A DNA stretch of 64,000 bases from Shewanella canadensis (GCF_003966225.1 NZ_RXNU01000010.1:106162-170161); one strand, 5' to 3'; shown: positions 36,796 to 47,054, counted from the first letter of the stretch. The notes: generated by a model not told the origin, from the letters alone. Numbers and translations: made by a program.

Positions 36796-37563
36796 ATGTC
36801 GCAACAGCAGCCGCTAATTAGCCACTTGCTCGAATTACGTAACAAGTTGCTAAAAGCCATTGGCAGTGTACTTCTAGTGTTTATCGCTATGGTCTATTGG
36901 GCCAACGATATCTATCACTACATGGCAACACCGTTAATGGAAGTTTTGCCAGAAACAAGCAGCATGATTGCAACCGATGTCGCTGCTCCGTTTTTTGCTC
37001 CATTTAAACTTACACTGGTACTGGCATTTTTCATCGCTATTCCTTATGTGTTATATCAGGTCTGGTCATTTATTGCCCCGGGACTGTATAAGCATGAGAA
37101 GCGCCTGATGATGCCGCTTCTGGCCAGTAGTACACTTCTCTTCTATCTGGGAATCGCGTTCACTTACTACATCGTTTTCCCGGTAGTATTTGGCTTCTTT
37201 ACCAGTGTTGCTCCGGAAGGTGTTCAGGTTGCAACAGATATCAGTAGCTATCTGAACTTCGTACTTAAACTTTTCTTTGCTTTTGGCTTAGCTTTTGAGA
37301 TCCCAATTGCCGTCATACTCCTATGCTGGGCTGGTGTTACGACTCCTGAAGAACTTAAAGCAAAACGTCCCTATATCGTTGTCGGTGCCTTTGTTGTCGG
37401 TATGATGCTGACGCCGCCAGATATAATTTCTCAGACAATGTTAGCAATTCCTATGCTGATATTATTCGAAGGGGGATTGATTGCGGCTCGTTTCTACAGT
37501 AAAAAGGATGACGAAGACGAAGAAGAGCAAGAGAAACAGGATAAACCTGGCCAGGAAAGCTAA
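36796..37563 (+). CDS. tatC: Sec-independent translocase subunit TatC
   Basis: 255 residues with six membrane helices. The N-terminus PLISHLLELRNKLLKA holds the conserved HLxELR signal-peptide-binding segment; APFFAPFK and FEIPIAV fit the family. A strongly acidic C-terminal tail (DDEDEEEQEKQD) extends into the cytoplasm. It starts 3 bases after the tatB stop. Confidence 0.97.
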   Translation: MSQQQPLISHLLELRNKLLKAIGSVLLVFIAMVYWANDIYHYMATPLMEVLPETSSMIATDVAAPFFAPFKLTLVLAFFIAIPYVLYQVWSFIAPGLYKHEKRLMMPLLASSTLLFYLGIAFTYYIVFPVVFGFFTSVAPEGVQVATDISSYLNFVLKLFFAFGLAFEIPIAVILLCWAGVTTPEELKAKRPYIVVGAFVVGMMLTPPDIISQTMLAIPMLILFEGGLIAARFYSKKDDEDEEEQEKQDKPGQES

Positions 37564-37622
37564 ATAGATACACGCTAATTAGTTGCCCATGGCGCGCTCA
37601 AATATCATAAAGGAACATATTT

Positions 37623-38162
37623 ATGCGCTTAAGTTGGATCACAGCGGCAGTCATTCTGGTATCGACAAATGTTAATGCGGGCGTCGAACAGGAGCTATTA
37701 GCGTGCGCTATGAAGTCAGACAAGCTGGACCGTTTAGTCTGTTTCGATGCGTTAGCCGAAACGGTTAAAACATCTCAAAGCAGTACAAGCGCAGCACCCG
37801 CTGCGCCTGTCGTTGCGACTGCAACTGTCCCGGCAGTCGCAGTTTCTCAATCGGCTCCCAACACACCAACCACTTTGCCTGCTACGCTTCCCAAGAGTGC
37901 CGAAGATGAGTTTGGTGGCAATTTCAAGGCAGAAGATAAGAGCCTCGAAAAGCTCTATATGGAAGTAACCTCCGTAAAGAAAGATCCCTATGGCGCTCTG
38001 AAGATAAGCTTCAGTAATGGCCAGGTTTGGAAGCAGAGCGACAGCCGCCATTATAAACTGAAGGCCGGTCAAACCGTTTATGTTGAAAAAGCCGCGCTGG
38101 GTTCTTTCGTATTAGGTACCGATACTCGTAACGCTACGATTAGAGTCAAGCGAATCAAGTAA
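37623..38162 (+). CDS. Exported protein of unknown function inside the tat cluster
   Basis: 179 residues. A signal peptide (about 1-19, ending NVNAG) is followed by a short two-Cys domain LLACAMKSDKLDRLVCFDAL (Cys near 27 and 40). A Ser/Thr/Pro/Ala-rich linker (about 50-90) and a beta-rich C-terminal domain (about 110-179; FSNGQVWKQSDSRHYKL) complete it. The LDRLVCFD motif also occurs in exported proteins linked to type VI secretion, but there are no such genes here. Its TAA overlaps the tatD ATG (TAATG), so it is part of the tat-tatD transcript. Confidence 0.8.
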   Translation: MRLSWITAAVILVSTNVNAGVEQELLACAMKSDKLDRLVCFDALAETVKTSQSSTSAAPAAPVVATATVPAVAVSQSAPNTPTTLPATLPKSAEDEFGGNFKAEDKSLEKLYMEVTSVKKDPYGALKISFSNGQVWKQSDSRHYKLKAGQTVYVEKAALGSFVLGTDTRNATIRVKRIK

Positions 38163-38956
38163 TGCCGGAACACATAGACATCGCTGTCAACTTGATTGGC
38201 AGCGCCCTCGAAAAAAATATTGATGATGTAATTCAACGAGCGGCAGACCAAGGTGTTTCGCCGCTAATTGTTATCGGCAGCTGTCTGACGGAAAGCGAAA
38301 AAGCTATCCAATGCTGTCAGCAACACTCAAACCAACTCTATTGTACTGCAGGTGTTCATCCTCACCACGCCAGTGAATGGCACTCCCAAAGCGGCGAGAC
38401 ACTAAAGCAACTAGCGAGCGAAAGTCAGGTCGTTGCCATAGGTGAATGCGGCTTGGACTACAACCGGGACTTCTCACCGCGCCCGATGCAGAGGCAGGCC
38501 TTCGCAGAACAGCTGGCCCTTGCCGTCGAACTCAAAATGCCTGTACTCATGCATGAACGCGATGCCCACGCCGACTTCTTAGCCATAATGAAAGAGTATC
38601 GCAGTGAGCTTACCGGCGCGCTGCTGCACTGCTTCACCGGGGACAGGAAGAGCATGGAGTCCTATCTAGAGTTAGATATGCACCTTGGGATCACTGGCTG
38701 GGTCTGTGACGAGCGCAGAGGCCTGGAGTTGGCTGAGCTGGTTATCGATATTCCGGATAATCGTATCTTAATCGAAACCGACAGTCCTTACTTGCTGCCA
38801 AGAAGTATGCGCCCTAAGCCAAAATCCAGTAAGAATGAACCTCAGTATCTACCCTATATCTCCCGATACATTGCGAAGCTTAGGGGACAAGACCCCGAAC
38901 AGTTCTCTGCACAGACCTATCAAAATAGTGTCGATTTTTTTGGGTTAAAGATTTGA
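38162..38956 (+). CDS. tatD: TatD-family metal-dependent deoxyribonuclease
   Basis: 264 residues of the TatD DNase fold. The metal-site motifs are VHPHHASEW, AIGECGLDYNRDFSP, PVLMHERDAH, LLHCFTGD and LIETDSPYLLPR. TatD degrades DNA and is linked to DNA repair and apoptosis-like decay; despite its name it is not needed for transport. The usual N-terminal IDIGVNL segment reads IDIAVNL. Its TGA overlaps the TTG start of the next gene. Confidence 0.95.
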   Translation: MPEHIDIAVNLIGSALEKNIDDVIQRAADQGVSPLIVIGSCLTESEKAIQCCQQHSNQLYCTAGVHPHHASEWHSQSGETLKQLASESQVVAIGECGLDYNRDFSPRPMQRQAFAEQLALAVELKMPVLMHERDAHADFLAIMKEYRSELTGALLHCFTGDRKSMESYLELDMHLGITGWVCDERRGLELAELVIDIPDNRILIETDSPYLLPRSMRPKPKSSKNEPQYLPYISRYIAKLRGQDPEQFSAQTYQNSVDFFGLKI

Positions 38957-40824
38957 TTAGGTCTCTCGGTTTACTGCTACTGACTCTCATCATGCTGTTC
39001 TCTACCGGAGTCCGGGCAGAAACCATTCTCGCCATCGGTGGTGAAGAGGAGAGCGTGCTCGAACTTTCCTCCTGGCTCTACTACTCTCCGGTCAATGAAG
39101 GAGAGGATATTGAGCAGGTAAGACGATTAAGCTCGACTCAATGGCACCGTTTAACCCCCGAATACAATAACCGCATTGGCATCGACCCTTTTTGGGTCAA
39201 ATTTAGTGTCTACAATTACGAGGAGGAAGAGCTCAATCGAATACTCTCACTCGCAAATCCTCATATTGACAGAATAGAGCTCTATCATGTGATTCAGAAC
39301 AAGATCATCGATAAGGTGGTGATGGGCGACAGTCTCCCTTTTTCTCAAAGGCCGCTGATCAATAATATTTTCCTCTACCCTTTCGAGTTAGAGCCCGAGG
39401 AGCTACATACTTTCTACCTTAAGATAGAGACCGAAGGAAGCGCGTCATTACCCTTGAGTTTATGGTCACAAAACTCCTTTGCCAAGAATATTGAAGCCAC
39501 CTCGTTAACGCATGGTTTTCAGCTTGGTGCGTTGACGGCTATCGGTCTATTTAGTCTTTTTATCGCGATAACTTCCCGTTCATTTAGCTACAGCTATTAC
39601 TCCGGATATGTACTCTCTGTGACCTTACTGGTCGCCACTCTACATGGCTTCGCATTCCGGTTTATTTGGCCGACATGGCCGGCTTTTCAACAGTTAATGG
39701 TTCTTCTACTCATTCCACTGACGATGTTTTTTGCGCTGCTCTTTACCGAAAAAGTCCTCCAGCTTAAATACCATAATGTCCGTATGTTGCGGATCTGTCG
39801 TTATGGTGCGACCTATGCGCTCTTGCTGACCTTAACGACACCTTTTTTAAACTATGCCCTTGCCCTGTATATCAACATCATTTCGGTTCTGTTCTTTACC
39901 GTATTATTGATGGGAATAGCGGTGATCCAGGCATTCAAAGGCCATAAACTCGCTAAATTATACACCCTTGCCTGGGGCGGTATGTTAGCCGGTTCCTTCG
40001 TCACGGGATTAATGTATCTAGGATTTATTGAACTGCCTATCAAGCACCTCACGCCTGTAATGCTGGGATTAATGTTTGAAATTTTATTTATGGCTGCCGT
40101 CTTAGCCATTCGTTATAACGACGAACGCAAAGCAAAACTCAGGATCCAACAAGAAGCTCTACTACAGGCACAAAGGATCAGACAGACTCGCGAAGAGTCA
40201 CTACTCATAGAAGCCGATAGCAATGAAAAACTCGAACGGATGGTTCAGGAGCGCACCTTAGAGCTCGAAATCGCACTGAGAGAATTGAACGAAGCCAACC
40301 AAAAGCTCACCGAGCAGGCTACGATAGACAGTTTAACCGGAGTTCGAAACCGTGCGGCTTTCGATAAACGATTACTCGCCGAGGGGCGGCTCAGTCGTAG
40401 ACAGCAAACCCCGATGGCCATCTTGATGTTAGATATCGATAGGTTTAAATCCATTAATGATAACTACGGCCACTTAGCCGGCGATCAGACCCTACGACTT
40501 ATCGCACAGACATTAAAAGAGAACTTAAAACGTCCAGCGGATCTGGTATCACGTTTTGGTGGCGAGGAGTTTGCTATCATATTGCCAAATACAGCCGAAG
40601 AAGGGGCTGTATTGGTCGCAGAGTTGATACGAAAAACGGTTGCCGAACTCCCTATCCTCTGGGAAAATAAAACCATCCCACTCACCATAAGCATAGGTGT
40701 GAGTGCGGAGATCATTAATACCGAAAATCAACCAAACAACTTATTAGAACAAGCGGATAAAGCACTTTATCGCGCAAAGAATAATGGGCGTAACTGCGTG
40801 ATGGTTTATACGCCAGAGCCTTAA
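38953..40824 (+). CDS. 7TM-DISM diguanylate cyclase
   Basis: 623 residues. A signal peptide (about 1-22), a periplasmic 7TMR-DISMED2 domain (about 40-175; WVKFSVYNYEEEE) and seven membrane helices (about 180-385) precede a coiled coil (about 400-455) and a GGDEF domain. The motif RFGGEEF is intact near residue 535, with RPAD five residues upstream as inhibitory I-site. It probably makes c-di-GMP in response to an extracellular ligand, possibly a carbohydrate. It starts with TTG, overlapping the tatD stop codon. Confidence 0.9.
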   Translation: MIRSLGLLLLTLIMLFSTGVRAETILAIGGEEESVLELSSWLYYSPVNEGEDIEQVRRLSSTQWHRLTPEYNNRIGIDPFWVKFSVYNYEEEELNRILSLANPHIDRIELYHVIQNKIIDKVVMGDSLPFSQRPLINNIFLYPFELEPEELHTFYLKIETEGSASLPLSLWSQNSFAKNIEATSLTHGFQLGALTAIGLFSLFIAITSRSFSYSYYSGYVLSVTLLVATLHGFAFRFIWPTWPAFQQLMVLLLIPLTMFFALLFTEKVLQLKYHNVRMLRICRYGATYALLLTLTTPFLNYALALYINIISVLFFTVLLMGIAVIQAFKGHKLAKLYTLAWGGMLAGSFVTGLMYLGFIELPIKHLTPVMLGLMFEILFMAAVLAIRYNDERKAKLRIQQEALLQAQRIRQTREESLLIEADSNEKLERMVQERTLELEIALRELNEANQKLTEQATIDSLTGVRNRAAFDKRLLAEGRLSRRQQTPMAILMLDIDRFKSINDNYGHLAGDQTLRLIAQTLKENLKRPADLVSRFGGEEFAIILPNTAEEGAVLVAELIRKTVAELPILWENKTIPLTISIGVSAEIINTENQPNNLLEQADKALYRAKNNGRNCVMVYTPEP

Positions 40825-40941
40825 TAAAAACTAAAACCACACCTTAAAAATTTGGCTTTGCAGATGAGCTATGGTCACGAATGAAGTTCAAATATCTACT
40901 CTGCATTTTCAAAATCTATGGATATAAGTTAGGAGTCGAAT

Positions 40942-41958
40942 GTGAATATTATTACTAGTGCTTTCCCTCAGCGTAGAATGCGCCGCATGCGTAAACATGA
41001 CTTTAGCCGTCGCTTAATGGCTGAAAACCAGCTTTCGGTGAATGATTTAATCTACCCTATGTTTGTATTAGAGGGTAACAATCGTACCGAAGAGATCGCT
41101 TCAATGCCGGGGGTTGAACGCTACTCTATCGATCTTCTGCTTAAAGAAGCCGAAGAGATCGTTAAACTGGGGATCCCACTGATTGCACTTTTCCCTGTGA
41201 CTCCGGCTGAAAAGAAAACCCTCATGGCCGAAGAGGCTTATAACGCCGATGCTCTCGCACAACGTGCGGTTCGTGCACTCAAGGAAGCCTTCCCTGAGCT
41301 AGGTGTCATGACAGATGTCGCCTTAGACCCATTCACGACTCACGGTCAAGATGGCATCATCGACGAAGATGGCTATATTCTTAATGACATCACAACCGAG
41401 ATTTTAGTTAAGCAGGCACTGTCTCATGCCGAAGCGGGTGCCGACATTGTTGCTCCGTCCGATATGATGGATGGTCGTATCGGTGCGATTCGCCAGGCAC
41501 TCGAAGAAGCCGGTCACGTGAACACTCAGATCATGGCATACTCGGCTAAGTATTCATCAAACTATTACGGACCATTTCGTGATGCCGTCGGTTCTGCAGG
41601 TAATCTAAAGGGTGGTAACAAACACAGCTACCAGATGGATCCGGCAAATAGCGATGAGGCGTTACATGAAGTTGCCCTCGATATTCAAGAAGGTGCCGAT
41701 ATGGTCATGGTAAAACCAGGCATGCCTTACCTTGATATCGTAACCCGAGTAAAACGAGAGCTAGCCGTACCAACATTCGCCTATCAGGTCAGTGGTGAAT
41801 ATGCCATGCACATGGCTGCCATCGAGAATGGCTGGTTGGCCGAAAAAGCCATCGTTATGGAGTCGCTACTCTGCTTCAAACGTGCCGGTGCAAATGGCGT
41901 CCTGACTTACTTCGCTAAGCGAGCGGCTCAGTGGCTAAAAGAGGATGAAGTGAAGTAA
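40942..41958 (+). CDS. hemB: Delta-aminolevulinic acid dehydratase (porphobilinogen synthase)
   Basis: 338 residues with a GTG start preceded by AGGAG. Both active-site Lys regions are seen: SAKYSSNYYGPFRDAVGS (near 200) and VMVKPGMPYLDI (near 252). The metal-binding segment reads DVALDPFTTHGQDG rather than the Cys-rich form, so it is the zinc-free, Mg-dependent type. It condenses two aminolevulinate molecules in haem synthesis, fitting a cytochrome-rich respirer. Confidence 0.96.
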   Translation: MNIITSAFPQRRMRRMRKHDFSRRLMAENQLSVNDLIYPMFVLEGNNRTEEIASMPGVERYSIDLLLKEAEEIVKLGIPLIALFPVTPAEKKTLMAEEAYNADALAQRAVRALKEAFPELGVMTDVALDPFTTHGQDGIIDEDGYILNDITTEILVKQALSHAEAGADIVAPSDMMDGRIGAIRQALEEAGHVNTQIMAYSAKYSSNYYGPFRDAVGSAGNLKGGNKHSYQMDPANSDEALHEVALDIQEGADMVMVKPGMPYLDIVTRVKRELAVPTFAYQVSGEYAMHMAAIENGWLAEKAIVMESLLCFKRAGANGVLTYFAKRAAQWLKEDEVK

Positions 41959-41982
41959 GCTAACTTCATCTAATCATGATTC

Positions 41983-42006
41983 GAAAGCCGCATTTATGCG
42001 GCTTTC
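41983..42006 (+). terminator. Hairpin after hemB
   Basis: Stem GAAAGCCGC/GCGGCTTTC with an ATTTAT loop; only a weak T-rich tail follows. The remaining 260 bases before the next gene show no ORF. Confidence 0.65.
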
Positions 42007-42275
42007 CTGTATCTGTTCCTCAGAAAAATATCAAACACCTCTTGAGATGTAGGGCAACTGATGTTGCTCTACTGTTAGGAACCACTCACAACCCACCAAC
42101 TTATCTCTCTTTGGCATCCAATAACGTGAACTTAGATTCCGATTACAAATATAGACAGTGATCCAGCTAGCATGATCAAGCGTCGATTCTTTTAAATCTA
42201 GCAGCGAAATGATTGAATGGAGGTTCACTCGTTTCATTTGAAATGAGTTGAACTCCCAGAGTCCGAGGTATTATC

Positions 42276-42812
42276 ATGAACACCAACGTCAAGGCATTAC
42301 TTGCCACAACAGCCCTATTTTTTAGCTGCCAAACATTAGCTGAAAGTGGTTGTGCATTCGAAGACAAGCAAGATGGCTTTATTGCCACGTGCAGCGAGGA
42401 GAAACAAGAAGTGATATTAACAGGAGCCGTTGAAGCTCAAACCTTAGTGACCGAACTCAGTGACTTCAGCGAAGGCTATAAAGAGTATAAAGTCGATACA
42501 GCATCGATTGCACCATTGAAAAATCTGAAAGAGCCTACGGAAGTTATCGTTATCATCGGCACCTGGTGTCCTGATTGCCATCGTGAAACGCCACGCTTTA
42601 TCCGCATAATGGAAGAGCTCAACAACCCAAATATCAAGGTCACCTATATTGGTGTTGATCGTGAGAAAGCCGACCCTAAAGGGTTAGCCGCTCAATATGA
42701 GTTTACCCGTATCCCAACCTTTATCGTGATGCAAAAAGGTGAAGAGATAGGTCGGATTATTGAGAAACCGGAAACCTCACTTGAGATTGATCTGGCTAAG
42801 ATATTAAACTAA
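42276..42812 (+). CDS. Periplasmic thioredoxin-fold protein
   Basis: 178 residues with a signal peptide (cleavage near LAES, about 22). The thioredoxin fold contains IGTWCPDCHRETPRF with Cys near 98 and 101, a CPDC active site, and RIPTFIVMQKGEEIGRI with the cis-Pro. It is probably a periplasmic reductase or oxidase of thiols; its substrate is unknown. Two more Cys occur before the domain (CAFED, CSEE). A bidirectional terminator follows. Confidence 0.85.
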   Translation: MNTNVKALLATTALFFSCQTLAESGCAFEDKQDGFIATCSEEKQEVILTGAVEAQTLVTELSDFSEGYKEYKVDTASIAPLKNLKEPTEVIVIIGTWCPDCHRETPRFIRIMEELNNPNIKVTYIGVDREKADPKGLAAQYEFTRIPTFIVMQKGEEIGRIIEKPETSLEIDLAKILN

Positions 42813-42832
42813 TCACGTTTAGAATTAGAATC

Positions 42833-42860
42833 AAAAAGGCACTCAAAGAGTGCCTTTTTT
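42833..42860. terminator. Bidirectional terminator between the thioredoxin and TonB-receptor genes
   Basis: AAAAAGGCACTC-AAAG-AGTGCCTTTTTT works in both directions between two convergent genes. Confidence 0.9.
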
Positions 42861-42886
42861 GTATTCGAAAATACTCGCTAAGGGTA

Positions 42887-45616
42887 CTAGAAAGACTGAC
42901 GGAAACCAGCCCAGTATGTACGACCACGGATATCATATAAGTTACCTTCATAGGTTCCATTATAATCAAACTTTGGGTCTTCATCGGTCAAGTTGGTTAC
43001 GCCTAACGAGAAACTGTTGTCCCATGGCATAGTGTAGGTATAGGTTAGGTTATGGTACATAACTGAATCAATTTCATACAAGGCACCATCTTCCTCTGTC
43101 TCCCCTGCATCTGGATCCCAGCTGCCTTCTATAACATCCCAGCTCTCTTGAGATCCGATAAAGTTACCGTAGTAGCTCACCGCGTGATCACCAATTAGGT
43201 AATCAGCAGTAAGGTTGACTCTATGAGCCGGAGTATCTTCACGTCCCGCTTCATCATCAGTGATAACCTGAACACCAGCTTCAGAATATGAAGACTTATA
43301 TTTAAGGAAGTAAGACCAACCTAAGCCAAAGTTAAAGTCACCATATTCAGTTTCGAAACCTGCGCCCATCTTGACATCGATACCTTCACGCTCACTTAAA
43401 CCTACATTAAGCTTCTGGCTCACAACATAATCAATACGGCCATTACCTAGACGATTAATCGATGTACCTGGATATACTGTAGAAATGTCTGGGCGCTCAG
43501 CACCAACAGCATCGGCAGCCTCCCAAAGCTTAGCTTGAGTCTTAACAATCTCACTCGCACCTAGTTCATCAATCAGGTTCGTCGTTTCTAATGACCAGTA
43601 ATCAACAGAGATGTTGATATCATCAGTAATATCCCAAACTATACCTAAGTTATAAGACTCTGACTCTTCTGGCTTAAGATCTTCATTACCACCTGTACGT
43701 GTAGCACCGTAATCCCAACGATCGCAGGCATCTATATCCTCACCTTGTTCAAAACAGTTCATGTAGTTCTTGATGTAACCAAATCCCTCTGAAGTCCCCT
43801 GATAAAGATCTGATAGAGTTGGAGCGCGGAAGCCCGTCCCCCAAGAAGCACGGACTAGTAACGGCTCTATAATGTTATAGCGAACAGAAACCTGAGGGTT
43901 AAACGTACCACCAAAATCGGAGTAATCATCATAACGGCCTGCAAGGTTTAGTTCTAAGTTATCCATAAGTGGCATGGCAAACTCAAAATATGCAGCCATC
44001 ACATCACGCTCACCTTCACCACCTGAGCCACCGTTTCCACCGACAATCTGACCTGCCTCAGCCAAAGCTGAAACCTTAGAATCTAGACTTTCTTCACGAT
44101 ATGAGCCACCTAGGTACATGCTTGCATCACCACCAGGAAGTTCAAATAGTTCAAATGCTGCACCACCACTGATATCTAAATAAGATGCTGACATACGCTT
44201 ATCATAGTTAGCTGTCGCACCTGCTGGCATTTCAGAGTTTGGATCTCGAGGATCCCAACCTACAAATGAGCTAGACGAATCATCCCACTCACCGACTAGA
44301 TCAGTCGTTGCACCTTTTAACTGGTAACCAGTACCCCAAGTGTAATTGTCATATTTGTTGTAGTTAACAGCAATATCCCAATCCATAAAATCAGTCGTGC
44401 CATCTAAGGCCAACATGTAGTCGAAGATATTATCATGGTGCTCGGCAACACGATCACCGGCCGTATCGAAGCGGTAATTCATGCCTGCATTAGGGTCGGC
44501 TACCAGCTCAACAAGATCTAACCCTTCAGCTGTTGTGTATGCAGGTAAACCATTTGGAATACTGATAGAAGCAGGTACTGGCGCCGACACATCTTGTGTT
44601 TCGTTAGCAGCCCAATACGCACGAGCAGTCAGCTCAATATCATCGCTAAGCTCATAAGTATAATGTAGAAGTGTATTGTTACGAGTCTGTCCGACTGAAG
44701 TCGCAGCAGCTTGAGTATAGTCGTAAGCACAAAGGGTATCACCAGGGTAGTCACTATCATCTAGCGAGCCTAAAAATGAACCACCATATACATCGGCACA
44801 TGTTTTATCACTGTTAGAGAAAGGTGTTGAGTAAACCCATCCACCCGCCCCGCCTTGAGTTAAAACACGACCTGTTGGACTAATATTCACCCAATCTTGG
44901 TAATCATTTGGATCGCCACCTTCCTGAACAAATGGCTGAGTGTACCAGCGATCACTTTGCATGATCTTCTGTGACTCATAGTGCTCAAATGTAAATACTA
45001 GGTGACCTTTATCTGAGTCTAGCCCTCCAGTAAAAGACAGATTTGAAGAGTCTCCTCCCTCTTGAGTCGGGCGATCCATACGCGCATCAATTTGAACACC
45101 TTCAAAATCTTTCTTAAGAATGATGTTAACTACACCAGCAATTGCATCTGTACCATAAATTGCAGACGCACCATCGGTAAGAATTTCTATACGCTCAACC
45201 GCTGCCATAGGAATAGTATTGATGTTAGCTGCGCCACCATCCATTACCGGAGACTTTGCCATACGCTTACCGTCAAGCAATGTCAGAGTATGAAAAGCTG
45301 AAGCACCTTTTAATTGAACAGTTGCTTGAGAACCCCAACCATTGTTAGAACCACCGCCCCAAGAACCAAAAGCGTTAAGGTTAGAACTTCGAAGTGCATC
45401 ACCAACAGTTGCAAAACCTGACTTTGCTAGATCTTCTGCTGTAATCGTCGTTACCGGACTAGCGCCTTCCATATCAACGCGCTTAATGCGTGAACCCGTT
45501 ACTTCAATACGCTCAACAGTGTCTTCTTCTTTGTCTGCTGCAAAGGTAGGCGCAGAGAGTGCCACTACGCCACCGCAGGCCAAGCTAACGAGCTTAGCAA
45601 CTTTATTAAATTTCAT
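42887..45616 (-). CDS. TonB-dependent outer membrane receptor
   Basis: About 909 residues from the ATG at 45616. A signal peptide (about 1-26) is followed by a TonB-box-like VERIEVTGSRI (about 33-43), a plug domain (about 50-160; LTLLDGKRMAKS, GTDAIAGVVNIIL) and a long beta-barrel, ending in an aromatic residue (RQSF). The barrel sequence contains EELxAYEV-like repeats typical of Shewanella receptors for peptides or oligosaccharides rather than iron, but substrate is unknown. The ATG has GGAG 8 bases upstream; a TTG 15 bases earlier was rejected. It has no operon partner. Confidence 0.9.
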   Translation of the reverse strand: MKFNKVAKLVSLACGGVVALSAPTFAADKEEDTVERIEVTGSRIKRVDMEGASPVTTITAEDLAKSGFATVGDALRSSNLNAFGSWGGGSNNGWGSQATVQLKGASAFHTLTLLDGKRMAKSPVMDGGAANINTIPMAAVERIEILTDGASAIYGTDAIAGVVNIILKKDFEGVQIDARMDRPTQEGGDSSNLSFTGGLDSDKGHLVFTFEHYESQKIMQSDRWYTQPFVQEGGDPNDYQDWVNISPTGRVLTQGGAGGWVYSTPFSNSDKTCADVYGGSFLGSLDDSDYPGDTLCAYDYTQAAATSVGQTRNNTLLHYTYELSDDIELTARAYWAANETQDVSAPVPASISIPNGLPAYTTAEGLDLVELVADPNAGMNYRFDTAGDRVAEHHDNIFDYMLALDGTTDFMDWDIAVNYNKYDNYTWGTGYQLKGATTDLVGEWDDSSSSFVGWDPRDPNSEMPAGATANYDKRMSASYLDISGGAAFELFELPGGDASMYLGGSYREESLDSKVSALAEAGQIVGGNGGSGGEGERDVMAAYFEFAMPLMDNLELNLAGRYDDYSDFGGTFNPQVSVRYNIIEPLLVRASWGTGFRAPTLSDLYQGTSEGFGYIKNYMNCFEQGEDIDACDRWDYGATRTGGNEDLKPEESESYNLGIVWDITDDINISVDYWSLETTNLIDELGASEIVKTQAKLWEAADAVGAERPDISTVYPGTSINRLGNGRIDYVVSQKLNVGLSEREGIDVKMGAGFETEYGDFNFGLGWSYFLKYKSSYSEAGVQVITDDEAGREDTPAHRVNLTADYLIGDHAVSYYGNFIGSQESWDVIEGSWDPDAGETEEDGALYEIDSVMYHNLTYTYTMPWDNSFSLGVTNLTDEDPKFDYNGTYEGNLYDIRGRTYWAGFRQSF

Positions 45617-45631
45617 ACTTCCATCTCCCAA

Positions 45632-46125
45632 GAATATATTTTTATAGGTCCTATGCTCGGTTAACTTTGATGGTAAAAACCAAAAAAACTAACAATAAAA
45701 AACATGGCGACAACATTTGTATCACATACTGTATTTTGTATGCAATATACACCCTAAGAGTTATGGTTGGATTTATGCTAAATACAAGAGTATTTATTAA
45801 GCATCAAAAATTTTGGGAATAGTATTTTCAGGAGATAAAAAACAGAGATAATAAAGATTAAGAGGTGATTTAAGGTGATCATTTGGAGTTAGGACAACTT
45901 CCACTAATTCATGTTTGCCTGGTAGATAATGACTAAAAATGCAATATGAACAAAAAGTATCTAAATATGTCTGGATGATAAATTTAACAGAATTGAAGGA
46001 GATTTTTTTTGGATAGTGACAGTAAATATGCTTTGGGAAGGAGTTCAAAATTCTGGGTCAGCTAAACTGTAACCCTTCCTGTTTTAGTTTCACTAAAAAG
46101 ATTGAGTTTTAAAGTCAACGACAGA
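45632..46125. other. AT-rich intergenic region without convincing gene
   Basis: Upstream of the TonB-receptor gene, a palindrome CATAC-N8-GTATG at 45725-45742 could be a regulatory site. An 83-codon frame on the minus strand (45797-46048) is open but its composition (Tyr, Phe, His, Cys rich) and lack of a start signal make it unlikely to be a gene. Confidence 0.4.
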
Positions 46126-47043
46126 CTACTTAATTCGGTTTGCCAACCTCTGTAATACCCCTTCTCTAAGCGCGCCGCCAGAAAGGTTAAGCTTTTCAAT
46201 TCCAAGAAGCTCGAACAGGGCTAGCAGTATGGATATGCCGGCGGCAAAAGTCGGTGCTCTTTCTGGGTGTAATCCGCTAATATCCCGCATCGAGATATCT
46301 TCTTGCTCTAAGATCTCTTGCTTCAGAGTGTTGAGCACAGCAGGAGTTATACTTGCTGATTCATTGCGATGATTCAGTAACTCAACCACAGATTGCACAC
46401 TGCCGGAAGCTCCGACAACACAATGCCAACCTAAAGCCTTCAGTTCAGTTAAATATTGCCCCAAAACGGCTTTAACTTGCGACTCGGCATCGTCGAAATC
46501 TAACTGTTGGAATGGAAAAGAGTTAAAGAAGCGTTCATTGAAAGTCACGCATCCCATAGAGAGACTGGTTTTAAGCAAAACCTTATCATCGTCACCGATG
46601 ATAAATTCGGTGCTGGCGCCGCCGATATCGATCACCAGACGACGACCTTCCGCACACGTTGTCGCAACCATACCTTGATAGATAAACTCGGCTTCCTGCA
46701 TACCTGAGATGATCTCAATAGGGTGACCAAGAATGGGTAAGGCGCGTTGGCAAAAATCATCCGAGTTGCCGATATGCCTGAGTGTTGCGGTTGCAATAAC
46801 GGCAACATTATCAGGGGCAACCCCCTCCTCTTTCAGCATTTTTGCAAACATAGCCAAGCAATCCAATCCTCGGTTCAGCACCTCTTCACTTAAGATACCA
46901 TCGCCTTGAATTCCTTCGGCCAGTCTGACTTTGCGTTTATATTTAGCAATAATTTCAGGTTGGCCACCAAGTGTCTTGGCAACCAACATGTTGAAACTAT
47001 TCGAACCTAACGTAATCGCTGCGTATGGAGGAGTTTTTGGCAT
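46126..47043 (-). CDS. gppA: GppA/Ppx-family exopolyphosphatase (short form)
   Basis: 305 residues. The actin-fold phosphate-binding motifs are AAITLGSNSFNMLV (about 8-21), VIDIGGASTEF (about 136-148) and VVGASGSVQSV. Compared with the 490-510 residues of E. coli GppA and Ppx, only the catalytic core is present. It hydrolyses pppGpp or polyphosphate and so can affect the stringent response. It sits 11 bases downstream of rhlB, an order conserved in gammaproteobacteria. Confidence 0.9.
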   Translation of the reverse strand: MPKTPPYAAITLGSNSFNMLVAKTLGGQPEIIAKYKRKVRLAEGIQGDGILSEEVLNRGLDCLAMFAKMLKEEGVAPDNVAVIATATLRHIGNSDDFCQRALPILGHPIEIISGMQEAEFIYQGMVATTCAEGRRLVIDIGGASTEFIIGDDDKVLLKTSLSMGCVTFNERFFNSFPFQQLDFDDAESQVKAVLGQYLTELKALGWHCVVGASGSVQSVVELLNHRNESASITPAVLNTLKQEILEQEDISMRDISGLHPERAPTFAAGISILLALFELLGIEKLNLSGGALREGVLQRLANRIK

Positions 47044-47054
47044 CTATCGCATAC

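Noticed and set aside
41976..42161. 61-residue ORF after hemB
   Set aside because: Covers the hemB hairpin and has no ribosome-binding site.
45797..46048. 83-residue ORF on the minus strand
   Set aside because: No ribosome-binding site, AT-rich sequence and unlikely amino-acid composition; treated as intergenic.
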